The notes under the pieces are model-generated. The model was not told the origin of the DNA. It saw nothing but the letters and a program-made list of their open reading frames with translations, and ran no database searches. From assembly GCA_949825065.1 (NCBI GenBank), contig OX463849.1, positions 34,801,199 through 34,865,198 of the forward strand: a DNA stretch of 64,000 bases, read 5' to 3'. This DNA comes from Odontocerum albicorne (lineage: Eukaryota > Arthropoda > Insecta > Trichoptera > Odontoceridae). Positions 11,605 through 21,685 of this stretch are shown here, one piece after another. Both the position numbers and the translations under genes were made by a program. Positions within the stretch are counted from its first letter, which is position 1. Every line of letters begins with the position of its first letter.

Positions 11605-11865
11605 GTTCATGCTGTCTGGAACCAGTAACCGACTAATTTTACGAGTAGACTCGCTCCATTATTGGCATGTTTCATAAAGCTCTTAGGTTCTAGTCAGTAA
11701 TGTAACGTGTTTGATTTTCCTTTCCTCTCTACTATCGGTTCCTTTTTCCTTTGATTGACGACATTTGACTTTTATCATTGTTATATACACTTTTTATAAA
11801 TTTCGCACTTATTTATAAAAGCTTAGCGACCATATAAGCTCGCCAGATTGGTATACGATGAAGTT
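11605..11865 (+). mobile_element. LINE family D 3' fragment (plus copy)
   Basis: Reverse-complement match to the family D blocks at 45.8-46.1 kb, in reversed order as expected: cagtaaccgact, gactcgctccattattggc, cgtgtttgattttcc, then ctcgccagattg. Strongly diverged. Confidence 0.6.
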
Positions 11866-12437
11866 TTCAATAAATAGTTAAAAAATCATCAAAAATCCTT
11901 AAAAATCACAAAAAAAGCTTAATCATTTTAACTTTTTTTACTTTGTGTCGATGTCGTTGATGACGATGATGCGTCATACAGAAAACTATCGAAACGATAC
12001 GCTAAAATGAGTTATTCCCGCTAATAAATCTCTCATCGGCGTAATTCCGGTAGGGACATCATTACGCGCCCATTCCGAGCGACATACCGATATTAATTTT
12101 GATATACGGGGTGATGCGAGTGTGGGATTAGCAACGCTGATGTGTACATATCTTGTTCATTAAAACGCAATCACTAAAACTCGTTCTGCTGTCCAGTCTG
12201 ACTAATTGATTTGTGTTTGTTTTTTATTGGCATATTATTTAATGGACATATGACATATTTGTATGTTAATTCTTACTGACTTAAATCTATCAAATAATTA
12301 ATTTAATCTGTCAAATATACTTAAATTAAACGCAAATATAATATTATGAAAAATAAAGTATTTTCATCGAATATCGTAGAATCTGAATTTAACACGACTC
12401 ATTAAATTTGAAATAAGGAATTTAAGAAAAGTGAACT
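11866..12437. other. Spacer with a GC-richer unique island
   Basis: 11990-12220 is more GC-rich than its surroundings, has no repeat signature I recognise and includes several TAAT-core sites. It could be conserved non-coding DNA or an old repeat; see findings. Confidence 0.3.
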
Positions 12438-12626
12438 TTGTAATTTATTTTTATCAAACACTGTTTATTCCACTTTTTTGTGACGGTATAACCCTACCGG
12501 TTTCAAGGCTTTCACCTCATCTTCAGGGGAGCGCAAACAAGACTATAGGGTTATACCCTACCGCCGGTAGGGTTATACCGTCACAAATAAGTGGAATAAA
12601 CAGTGTTTGATAAAAATAAATTACAA
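12438..12626. repeat. Inverted repeat with 63-bp arms (fold-back element)
   Basis: The left arm 12438-12500 and the right arm 12564-12626 are reverse complements apart from about two changes. They enclose 63 bp that contain ttcacctcatcttcagggg and a further internal gggttataccc palindrome. The arms contain GACGGTATAACCCTACCGG. No target duplication is evident. MITE-like or the end of a Penelope-type element; family not identified. Confidence 0.85.
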
Positions 12627-13565
12627 TGTCTTTAAACCTCCACAACGTTAATGCCTTAACTATAAACAAAAAGTGAAATTAATTATTATTCAATATGCAT
12701 ATTTAAAAAAAAACTATTCACATTAATAATACATCATTATTATTCTAAAAGTTTTACTTAGTGTTTATTAAAAATCCATAGAATCTTCGTTGCTTTTGAC
12801 GTATCCTAATTTTCAATGGATGGTTTGCCCCTCATAAGAGGTTGTCCTCCGTTTCATCCAAATTTTTGGAAACGCAACCTTCTTGAAGCCATTTATAATC
12901 GATTCGGATTCAATTTCAACGCAGGGTCTCGCGATTTATTCATATAAGAAGGAAACTGGGGGTTTCTTTATTTTTCCTGAGGGTGTCAATGAATGATAAC
13001 ATCTTATACCTGCAACTGTAATGTTATTTCATTTGAAATTGTACTTAATCGGTATTCAATTTTCATTTTTTTTTACATATGGTGTAAGGTGTCCCCGAAA
13101 TGCATCAAGTATGATCATCGCGCGAGAGTTTCTACAGAATCCCGGTTATTGTCTCCATATTATCTTAGTCAAATATAATACGAGTCTTTGTTATAAACAT
13201 AAGAAAATGGTCTTAAAACATTGCATTGTATTCAGATTAATATGGTGGACACATTTATTAACAGTAATTTTTCAGTTATGTAACAGTTCAGGAGAATCGA
13301 TTTATAAAATAAACAACCTCAGACCGGTTGATAACATTACAAACCTCACCTTGAATCGATTGATAATTTTAAGAATTTTTTTTTTAAATGTAAGAAAAAA
13401 TATTTACCCTATTTTTTAGACGATAAACGCACCAGATCATAAGACAACTCCCAAATTTATGAAACAATTTTTAGAATAGAATATTTTATTATCCTAAAAT
13501 ATTAACAAATCCTTACTTTTTAATAATTTTAACTATATCTTACACAAACAGCGTTTAGTTTATCT
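12627..13565. other. AT-rich sequence with one long open frame
   Basis: An open frame at 13021-13419 (plus) gives a hydrophobic, Ile/Phe-rich peptide with no recognisable domain. Base composition equals the AT-rich background and I do not consider it a gene. Confidence 0.3.
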
Positions 13566-13567
13566 CC

Positions 13568-13690
13568 ACTTGTCTCGGCATTGTCACTCGTCTCGACATT
13601 GTCACTCTTCTTGACATTGTCACTCGTCTCGACATTGTCACTCGTCTCGACATTATCACTCGTCTTGACATTGTTACTCATCTCTTTACT
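13568..13690. repeat. 18-bp minisatellite
   Basis: Six to seven units of about tcgacattgtcactcgtc in direct order. Because 18 is a multiple of three, the minus strand reads a (DNVETS)n peptide within a 62-residue frame. No flanking coding context. Confidence 0.9.
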
Positions 13691-14085
13691 CTCACTTTTC
13701 ATATTATTGCCGGACAATATCTATATGGACATGAGAAAAATATTTCATGAGCGAACCAATGAGCATCAGTTTATACCGATTTATCGGTTAGTGTCAAATT
13801 AATTTGGATATATTCGTAAGGTACAGGAAAACTATGTAACATAGCAACTAAAATTAAATAAGAGAAAAAAATATATATAAAATGTAAGTACTCGTATTAA
13901 AATTAAATACATCCATAGGTATAAAAACAAATAGGCGTGTATTATTTCTTGGGTTGGTTGAAATTATTTTCAGCAGGGACCTTCAACCACGTATCACTTA
14001 TTTTCGGATCATAAGTCGCATCCCAATTTTAATAGTAAAGGTGCATCGTATGGTCCAAAAAATATGTTATATAATGTATTAAGTG
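13691..14085. other. AT-rich spacer before solo LTR 1
   Basis: Nothing recognised. Confidence 0.3.
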
Positions 14086-14496
14086 TGTGGCGGTCGCCCA
14101 CTCGAATACTGTGGGCGTTTATACATACGGTCAATGACCGATGAGATGACCTTCGCACTCCTCGACAATCTAAATAGGCAAGTCCGAAGTTCACCCGCCG
14201 GCCATTCAACCCATAGCCGAGCGGACCGCATTCCATACTAGAGAGAGAACGCACCTCTCTTGTCTCGCTAGTTCCGTATTTGAATGAGACCTACATACAA
14301 CAATTAATCGTTTTGCATTCACAGAAACGAGACGTAGGCATATCGCGAGCGCATTCCCGCGCACATTCTAAAAAGATATAAATACCTACGTTACTAATAA
14401 AATTGAACTCTCTTTCCGCATTGCGATCTAACGTGTTTTATTATTTATCAACAAATCATCCTCATCATCTCTTCCCTTAAGGACCGATCTCCTAAA
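14086..14496 (+). mobile_element. Solo LTR copy 1 (411 bp)
   Basis: It starts TGTGGCGGTC and ends CCTAAA, flanked by the 4-bp direct repeat agtg (14082-14085 and 14497-14500). It has a TATA-like agatataaatacc near 14374-14386 followed by a pyrimidine-rich ctctctttccgcattgcg block. It aligns over its full length with 18814-19216 and with the minus copy 52413-52800. Three copies with identical ends and own 4-bp duplications identify a Ty3/gypsy- or BEL-type LTR whose internal part has been lost by recombination. The terminal TG...AA is atypical of TG...CA. Confidence 0.85.
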
Positions 14497-14865
14497 AGTG
14501 CATGAATAAGTTTTTATATATGTTTGTAATAATATATAATTATTATTTTTAAACGACTCTTACAAGAATGATTATCTTGTTATGTTAGATAGATACACTA
14601 TTTAAAATGTCTAGTCATCAATATGTGTAAAAAAAATTTAAAGAAATGATTCCAAACTATTTTTCACAAAAAGTTCATATTTTCACGATGTTGAAACATA
14701 TTTTTATTACTTATAACTCCTCGAAAATATTCGAGATTTTCACTAAGCTTTTTTGTATATACTCGTATCTATGGTACTCGTACTAGCAACCAAAATTTTA
14801 GTGAAAACAAATAACATATGTAAGGAAAAAAATAAACATTTAAAATAGGTAGACAATAAATTTAA
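14497..14865. other. AT-rich spacer
   Basis: Nothing recognised. Confidence 0.3.
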
Positions 14866-14867
14866 AG

Positions 14868-15050
14868 ATTGTTCGCTTGAATTTTCTCATTATAACTTTG
14901 ACGAGAATAGAGTTGAAATTTAAAGAATATTGGCTTCAATTTTCCCATTGTGACAAAATTGACGAGAATAGAGTTGAAATTTAAAGAATGTTTGCTTGAA
15001 TTTTCCCATTGTGACAACATTGGCGAGAATAGAGTTGAAATTTACAACGA
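14868..15050. repeat. 61-bp tandem repeat, 3 copies
   Basis: The block acgagaatagagttgaaatt recurs at about 14900, 14961 and 15022, with ttgaattttcccattgtgac upstream of each. The period is 61 bp. Confidence 0.88.
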
Positions 15051-15839
15051 ATTTCACTATTCTCTTAATTTTACATAGCTGAGAGATCTTCTGAGAAAAC
15101 ATTAAAATATTACTTCCATAAAGAAACAGCTCTACTTGAAGCTGAAAATTAACAACAATGCCAGTTCCCTAAACTTTAGATGGAATTGTTAAGTTATCTA
15201 GATTTTCTGCGCTACCAAAAGTTTGAAAAAAAAATTTGTTCTTGAATTTTTTTAGCAGTTTACATTTTTCAACCTTTCAGCTAAACAAGTCAATTAAAAT
15301 AACGCGATTTTTCAAGGGTTACATCTGTATTTATAGCAAATAAATACGGAAAGGTAGAACTTCTAATGGTACACTACATGGATGCCACATATACGTACAT
15401 ATATGCAGATAAATGCAATATAATGACACATTGCACTATGGTGCTGTAGGATAGAGCGCACAGCTGTCAATAGGTGCTTTCCCCTTGATTTATCGCCTTG
15501 CCAATATTTTAATTGATGGGCTGAGTCGGAACACATATTACGGCTTGTACAGGACCGCTTAATCGAATTGTTGATTAATGCAAATTATATCGCTGCTTCT
15601 GATACAGTTGTTTCCGGCTAATTGAACATGCGTGTGAATGCTGGGCAAATGATCAACCGTCTTTGTTTGATCATCTTGAAGAATATATCTGCTGACTACA
15701 ATGATTCACTTAAATAAACTCGATATATTTTAGAACTTGAAATAACCAAAGCCATAGTGATAAAAAATATGTGAAAAGAAAACAATACATGGCATATGGG
15801 TGAGTTATGAAATATTGCATCAAGACGAATAATTCTGCT
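15051..15839. other. Spacer containing a non-repetitive island
   Basis: 15430-15680 is less AT-rich and has an E-box CAGCTG (about 15461), TTAATTG (about 15509) and an octamer ATGCAAAT preceded by GATTA (15578-15585). No mobile element recognised. A candidate cis-regulatory segment; see findings. Confidence 0.35.
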
Positions 15840-15844
15840 GTTAA

Positions 15845-16230
15845 GTTATTATTTTCACAGTTGGTGTTACAAGGGACATCGAACGGCATGTAGCGATATG
15901 AAACAAAGTCAGAGGAACTCTAAAGAATATATACTCCGACCGGGCAACATCAAAATCTGCTAAGATGATAGTTCACAACAGTATTTAAGTACCATATTTG
16001 ATATATAGGTTTGAAACGTGGACGTGGAAAAATATCTGTGGAAATGGGTGCACTTACTGTGTGCACTCAAGTGATCAAGTGAATGATATTCTAAAAGAAG
16101 GAAATGTAGAAAGTCCGAAAAATCGAACAAGTTGTATGGATGTGGAAGAGGCGAGGGATGTGTGTCGAGATAGGAAAGTCTGACGCTCTATCTTCTCTGC
16201 CTACTCTAACAGGGATATAGTGTGATTGTA
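15845..16230 (+). pseudogene. LINE family A ORF2 C-terminus (copy 1)
   Basis: Plus-strand pieces read KSAKMIVHNSI and IYRFETWTW (about 15952-16025; the '..K..LY.S...P.L.YG.E.W' block), then DQVNDILKEGNVESPKNRTS, MDVEEARDVCRDR (about 16072-16180). The following ttctctgcctactctaacag...gtgattgtatgtatg is the family's 3' untranslated end, found many times in this window. A piece between the blocks is deleted. The most common LINE family here. Confidence 0.8.
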
Positions 16231-16750
16231 TGTATGTATTTTATTATGTGCAAGACTTGAAAGAGCCGAATAAATTGTTTGCACTGAGAAGAATACATGA
16301 GGTGAAAATGATTAACAGAATGAAATGATTAGGAATGAATGCGAACTGAAGGCTTAAGTATTAATATTGAAAAAAAATGTCGGCAATTTATAATAGGGCG
16401 ATGACTGCAACACCACCTTGTATACGTTTATATAGTGGAATGAAGTCCTCTGAAGTGTGAAAAATATGAAAAGAAAGTTGAAATGATAAATTGTGGTGCC
16501 AGCCACAACTCCTTGAGTAATTATTCCAGTATATTGATACACGGAGCTGGTGTACTTCCTTTGTTGGCTGTGAATGGCGAGACATGCAAAAGGAAGCAGA
16601 CGGAAAATTAAAAACTTTACTGAAATTGAGAAATTGTTTCCAACTGAAAAATCAACGAGTTTGTATCTCGGCAATGAAAGCATATTTTACTTTTATATTT
16701 ATTCCATCAGCAATCGTAGATTTAAAAAAAGAAAATAATTTGTATTGCAC
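16231..16750. other. LINE A trace and unassigned sequence
   Basis: 16270-16355 (plus) resembles the family A block before the GHV motif (gcactgagaagaatacatga; gaatgcgaactgaaggctta). 16360-16750 has overlapping open frames on both strands without recognisable domains. Confidence 0.4.
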
Positions 16751-16754
16751 CACT

Positions 16755-17165
16755 CTCTTTGTATCATCATCATCATCATTGTCAACCAGGGTCGATCCAC
16801 TGCTGGATGAAGGTCTCCCCAAGTTGACTCCAAGTAGTTCGGTTTTTTGCTCGTTGATGCCATGTGATGCTGCCATGTTTCCTGATTTCATCTATCCAGC
16901 GTACCTTCGGTCTTCTTCTGGGCCTCTTGGGTACCATTGGATTATTTCGGATGTCCATCGGGAGTCTGACATTCTGGGTACGTGTCCGGCCCATTGCCAC
17001 TTCATTCTTTTGCACACCTATATAACGTCTTCTACCTTTGTTATATTGCGAATCCAGGTGTTTCGTTTACGGTCTCTTTTAGTATATCCCAACATGCATC
17101 TCTCCATGCCCCTTTGTGCGGTCTGGAGCTTTTGTGTGTTCTTTACTGTGATTTATACTTAATGT
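16755..17165 (-). pseudogene. LINE family B (lepidopteran RTE-like) ORF2 tail
   Basis: The minus strand reads RRRPKVRWIDEIRKHGSITW, HQRAKNRTTWSQLGETFIQQ, WIDPG then stop (16782-16925). This is the 'R.GRP..RW.DD......W...A.DR..W...EA..QQW' end characteristic of RTE-like LINEs abundant in Lepidoptera. Upstream on this strand (16925-17165) the frame is decayed. It is the main clue to the host group, with the plus copy at 35.8 kb. Confidence 0.82.
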
Positions 17166-17420
17166 TTTCTAAATTCCTTTTTTACATTTAGAAGAAAACA
17201 TATACACTTTACTTTATTAACAAAACATCCCTAAAATTGTTAATTAATTGATTTTTGTTAACGTAATTTTGTTAACGTACTTTTTAGGATTAGGTTAACG
17301 TAATGTTTAGAAACATGTTTTCAATTTCTTCTTTGTTTTTTATAATTATTTTTTTACATTCATAAGAAACATATGAAATCCCTAAAATTGTTAATTTATT
17401 GATTTTTATGTATACGTTCT
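17165..17420. repeat. Imperfect duplication and gttaacgta repeats
   Basis: The segment with aaacatccctaaaattgtta at about 17220 recurs at about 17375 (ccctaaaattgttaatttattg), and between them gttaacgta is repeated three times (17258-17305). Probably local slippage duplication. Confidence 0.7.
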
Positions 17421-17439
17421 TGGCGGTACACGTTTCAAT

Positions 17440-17725
17440 AGCATCCATACATACATGCCATCACACCTTTTCCCTATCAGGGTAGGCAGAAAAGTGAAAG
17501 CGCTAGACTTTCCTATTGAAAAACACACCTTTCGCGTCTTCTTCATCCATACACGCTCTGATACAACTCCTACAATATATCTGACTTTTTACAATACCTT
17601 CTTTCACAATATTATTTACTTAATCCATCTAAAATTTCCTTGTTCTTCCTCCACCAAACCTTCTACTCACTATTTAATGTTGTTTCAACTATTTCATTTC
17701 CCATTTGTCATTTTGTAAAATTTGG
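17440..17725 (-). mobile_element. LINE family A 3' end (copy 2)
   Basis: The plus strand shows catacatgccatcacacc, tatcagggtaggcagaaaa and gcgctagactttcc at the start, i.e. the reversed 3' end of family A, followed by decayed coding sequence read on the minus strand. Composition and order match copies at 19.97, 22.6, 44.9, 47.9 and 51.1 kb. Confidence 0.8.
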
Positions 17726-18000
17726 ACTCCTTTAAGGCTTTTCTTTTTTTCGTTCTTGCTGACAGTTAACCTGAGGTGGTATATGTGGGTTAACTTTTTA
17801 TTTTGTTTTCTGCCATACGTTTTTGTTTTTTTATTTATTATTTAATCTAGATATGCGGGGGTGTGGGATGGAAGCCCCCGATGCCCTTGCGTTCGGGCTC
17901 GCCCTACATTGGTGGGGTGTATCTCGGCCGGAGGAATGTTTGTAAGATGAGTCCGGACCTTTTAATGTCTTCTCTCTTGAATGTATTTTTTTTGTCATTT
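17726..18000 (+). mobile_element. LINE 3' untranslated tail, 'mushroom' repeat copy 2
   Basis: 17850-18000 contains ggtggggtgtatctcggccg and gatgagtccggacctttta, a diverged version of the block in 10350-10600 and 18045-18258. The preceding 120 bp are not assigned. Confidence 0.6.
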
Positions 18001-18039
18001 ATTTATTTTCAGTGATTTTTTTATCTTTTTGTTCTACGT

Positions 18040-18260
18040 GTTCAAGGCTGTGGGCTGAAAAACATCTGGTGTCCCCGTGGCTGGGCTCGCCCTATATTGG
18101 TGGGGTGTCTCTTGGCCGGGGGATGTTATTAGATGAGTTCAGACCTTTTGATAGACTCTGTTTTTTAATGTATTCTCTTTTTAATGTGTTCTTGAAATGT
18201 GTCTAAATGTATTATGTACATATTATGTTGCTATCAATAAACCTGTATTTATTTATTTAT
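18040..18260 (+). mobile_element. LINE 3' untranslated tail, 'mushroom' repeat copy 3
   Basis: Closest relative of 10375-10590: gggctgaaaaacatctggtg, ggtggggtgtctcttggcc, tatgttgctatcaataaacc and a final (ATTT)n tail. It follows copy 2 directly in the same orientation. Confidence 0.7.
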
Positions 18261-18284
18261 TTCGCAATAAATTTGTTTAATTAG

Positions 18285-18665
18285 TTTTTGATCAATCATT
18301 TGTTATACATGCCCAAACAATTTCAGAGTGCTCTTCATCATCTTATTCAACACATCAGTCTTTATTACATAGTCAATCCTTATCATTTCATTTCGTATTT
18401 TGTCATACAATGTAACCAACAAATTTCCCTCCCAAACATCAAATTTGGTATTCAAATTCGTTTGTGGATCTCCATTAACTTTGTTTCCTATCACTAACCT
18501 AATCACCTCATTTTGTATTCTGTCATACAGTGTTGACTCATATGTTCTTCCAAGTGCACGTATTTTTCTCATTTATTCTACTGAATTCTTCTACAACGCC
18601 AATGTTTCATTCCTACAATTTTTTCGATTTTACCCATCTTTCTTTTTTTTTCCAGTCTTTGGTGA
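18285..18665 (-). pseudogene. LINE family A ORF2 C-terminal fragment (copy 3)
   Basis: The minus strand reads KIRALGRTYESTLYDRIQNE, then in a duplicated form LVTLYDKIRNEMIRIDYVIK and MKSTLKLFGHV (18303-18572). Here the 'R....V...DRIRNE.IR' block before the GHV motif has been duplicated in tandem with change. 89 codons remain open. The 3' end is missing. Confidence 0.78.
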
Positions 18666-18813
18666 CATTAAAAACTATTTATTTCGGGTTTGTTTTAAAA
18701 TGTGTTAACCACGCTCTTATCCCTTTTTCATTTTGTGTGTTAGGGAAAATAAGGTTGTCTTTTACACAGCAATCGATATAAATCTGCGCAATTATTATTT
18801 GGTTGGTTGGAAG

Positions 18814-19216
18814 TGTGGCGGTCGTCGCATGATATTGTCGCATACATACGGTCAATGACCGATGAAACGACCTTCGGATTCCTCGATAAATTATAGTAAA
18901 CAGTCCGAAGGTCACATGCCGGCCGTTGACGCCGGCCAAGCGACCGCACCACACGCCAGAGAGAGAGAACGCACCACGGCTATCTCACCAGTTCCGTATT
19001 TAGATGAATACCCACATACGACAATAACCGTCTCTGCATTCACAGAAGCGAGACATAAGCATATCGCGAGCGCACTCTCGCGCACATTCCAAAAAGATAT
19101 AAACACCTACGTCACTATATAAATAAACACTCTCTCTTTCCGCATTGCGATTTAACGAGTTTATTTATTTATCAACAACCATCATCATCTCTTCCCATAA
19201 GGACCATTCTCCTAAA
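18814..19216 (+). mobile_element. Solo LTR copy 2 (403 bp)
   Basis: Starts TGTGGCGGTCG, ends CCTAAA, flanked by gaag on both sides (18810-18813 and 19217-19220). A TATA-like aagatataaacacc is followed by tatataaataaac and a pyrimidine-rich ctctctctttccgcattg block. Full-length alignment with copies 1 and 3. No internal retrotransposon sequence remains next to it. Confidence 0.87.
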
Positions 19217-19969
19217 GAAGAAATTACTCTATGACAATATACTCGCGAATTTAGATCTTATAATAATAAAACAACAATAACGATGTACTCATACATATCT
19301 TGTTAATAAATAATGAAAATATTATTTTATAATTTTTTTCATCATTTTTAACAAAAAAAACTATTTATTCTTTGACGCGTGTTTCCATTATAAAAATAAT
19401 AGTTTACGATAATTCTTCTTCTTCTTCATCATCTTATTTTAGGTCTGTTGGCCTGTTATGGTCCTGCATCATTGAATGCCTCTTGTGACGTCGACTGCGA
19501 ATTACATGATAATTCAAATAATTAAAATACGTATTACACAATTTTTACACACTAGTAGGAAGAATTTATAATTTTCGGAAAATTCTCTAGTCTCATGCAA
19601 ACATAGCTTTTAAAAAGCGCTCCAAAAAAAAAGGTAAAACAGAATGAAAAATAGCGTAAACGGTAAAAGCTCATATTGACGTTGAGCGGATGTGTGATTA
19701 ATGCAGTGGCTCTATTGTCCGCGGTTTGCGTTCACGCTAAGCCTCTCGTATACTAGCGCCTCCCAGCGGTGATTTATTGAAACAGCCTTGCTTCATAATA
19801 TTGTATGAATCCCAGCAGTGCACTGTAGGTCGAAATTTATAAAAAATGGAACATTATTTGTAATGGTCAGCAATTAATTTTAAAATACTTAACAAGTAAA
19901 AAAATTCACCAGTTTCTAAAATTGATTTAATATTAAATTTTTATTTTACTTGATAGAACACTTAAAGGA
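19217..19969. other. Unassigned spacer
   Basis: GC-richer around 19670-19770 (ggtaaaagctcatattgacg and following), no recognised element or gene. Confidence 0.3.
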
Positions 19970-20177
19970 AAATTAACTTATATACTCGTATACATACAAA
20001 CCATCACAACTTTTCCCTGTCGGGGTGGGCAGAAAGAACAGCGTGCCCGATCTTCCTATCGCGGCACACATATTATATTTCCCCTCTTTTACATTTATAC
20101 ACCTTCTCATACAACCCCTACGAATTTTAAGACGTTTTAAATTTACTCTCTTCATGATATTATTCAAGCGATCTAAC
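19970..20177 (-). mobile_element. LINE family A fragment, part 1 (split by a mariner)
   Basis: Reversed family A 3' end: atacatacaaaccatcacaac, ttttccctgtcggggtggg and the decayed coding segment up to 20177. The other half starts at 21322. Joined in thought, the two flanks give the normal family A order, so the mariner landed in this LINE. Confidence 0.82.
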
Positions 20178-20179
20178 TA

Positions 20180-21319
20180 TCAGGTGTACAAATAAGCCGC
20201 CGCCGTTTGACAAAAGTTGGCGCCACCAGTAAGTTATGGTTAAAATTGTGAGATGTAAAACGTCATTGTCGTAAGGTTGGACATCTGTCAACAATATAAC
20301 CTTGAAATATTAGTGAATTTTTATGAGTATAATATATTCTTTTGTGTGCGAAAATGTCAAGTTTTGAGCCGAATAAACGTCATTTGCGGGAACTTTTGAT
20401 TTACTTCTTCAATTTGAAGAAATCTGCAGCTGAGGCGCATCGATTGCTTGTAGAAGCATATGATGAGGCTGCCTTAAGTGAGAGAAGTTGTCGTGAGTGG
20501 TTTCAAAAGTTTAAGAACGGTGAATTTGACATCGAAGACAAAGAACGTAGCGGAAGGCCGAAAGTGTACGAAGACGCGAAATTGGAAGTATTATTGGAAA
20601 TTGGGTTCCATATGAACTGCCACCGAGAAACGTTGAACGCCGATTTTCCACATGTGAAATGCTGCTTGCCAGGTATAAACGAAAAGGTTTTCTGCACCGT
20701 ATAGTCACTGGTGATGAAAAATGGATCCACTATGATAATCCAAAAAGGAAGAAATCATGGGGACCCCCTGGCCATGCTTCAACATCTAAGGCTAAGCCAA
20801 ATATTCATGGAAAAAATCTCTTGTCGTGTATTTGGTGGGATCAGCTTAGTGTCGTGTATTATGAGTTGCTCAAACCGAACGAAACCATTGCTGGGGCTGT
20901 CTACCGAACACAATTAATGAGATTGAGTCGAGCACTCAAGGTAAAGCGCGCCCACTACTACTCCAGACACGACAAAATTATTATCCTGCATGATAATGCT
21001 CGTCCACATGTTGCGGCGCCGGTCAAAACCTATTTGGAAACACTCAATTGGGAAGTTTTACCCCACCCGCCGTATTCACCAGACATTGCTCCTTCTGATT
21101 TCCACTTGTTTCAGAGATACCAAAAATTGGGTCGATTCGTGGATAGCCTCGAAAGATGAAGCATTCTTCCGACGCGGTATCCGTATGCTGCCAGAAAGAT
21201 GGGAAAAAGTAGTGGCAAGCGATGGGCAATACTTTGAATAAAACATGAGGTTTCGTTCTTTTACAATAAATGCCCAATTTTTGATAAAAAAAACGACGGA
21301 AACTTATTTGTACACCGAA
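20180..21319 (+). mobile_element. Mariner 1 (mauritiana/mellifera-type), 1140 bp
   Basis: Inverted ends TCAGGTGTACAAATAAG (left) and TTCGGTGTACAAATAAG (right, reversed), each bordered by TA (20178-20179, 21320-21321). The same family as the 1288-bp element at 29.8 kb. Compared with it, two internal deletions of about 106 bp (after 20594) and about 44 bp (near 21110) explain the shorter length. Confidence 0.93.
20354..21241 (+). pseudogene. Mariner 1 transposase pseudogene
   Basis: The N-terminal part starts MSSFEPNKRHLRELLIYFF with the helix-turn-helix segment AEAHRLLVEAYDEAALSERS. A 106-bp deletion then removes the second HTH and shifts the frame. The catalytic part resumes as GFLHRIVTGDEKWIHYDN (first Asp), IILHDNARPHVA (second) and YSPDIAPSDFHLF (third), i.e. 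the DD34D core is intact. A second deletion shifts the frame before NWVDSWIASKDEAFF and PERWEKVVASDGQYFE. Not functional. Confidence 0.92.
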
Positions 21320-21321
21320 TA

Positions 21322-21685
21322 CAATTTCCATGATCTCCCTCTAGCACGCTTTCTATTTATATATGCATTATATATTTGTTTTCTTAGAATTGCTTTGTTC
21401 ATTCGTTTTACATGCCCAAATCGTCTCAGAGTGTGCTTTTTTATCTTGCTTAGTACTGATGTATTAAGCCTTAAGTTCAAATTCATCCCGCATCGCTTTA
21501 TTCTATATTCTGTCAATCCGTAATCTGAATTTCTTCGTTCATTCGTTTTACATGCCCAAATCATCTTAAAGTGCGCTTCTTCATCTTGCTTAGTACTAAT
21601 GTATTAAGCCTTAAGTTCACATTCATCCCGCATCGCTGTATTCCGTATTCTATCAGGAATAACTTTAATAACCTGGAATAACTTT
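21322..21685 (-). mobile_element. LINE family A fragment, part 2, with internal 140-bp duplication
   Basis: Continuation of the fragment ending at 20177. The plus strand shows ttcattcgttttacatgccc at 21399 and again at 21539, so a 140-bp coding segment (the GHV and preceding blocks, minus strand) is tandemly duplicated. The minus frame contains LRRFGHVKRMNKAI. Confidence 0.82.

Noticed and set aside
12500..12564. Hammerhead ribozyme on the minus strand (CTGAAGA...GAAAC)
   Set aside because: The core letters fit CUGANGA and GAAA, but stem II pairs poorly, the U before the cleavage site is missing and stem I is not convincing. I mention only a resemblance.
13021..13419. 132-residue open frame as a gene
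   Set aside because: Composition equals AT-rich background, no domain, no supporting context.
14009..14254. 81-residue minus frame at 14.0 kb and related frames at 18.7-19.1 kb
   Set aside because: They overlap the solo LTRs at 14086 and 18814; the similarity between them reflects the shared LTR, not a gene.
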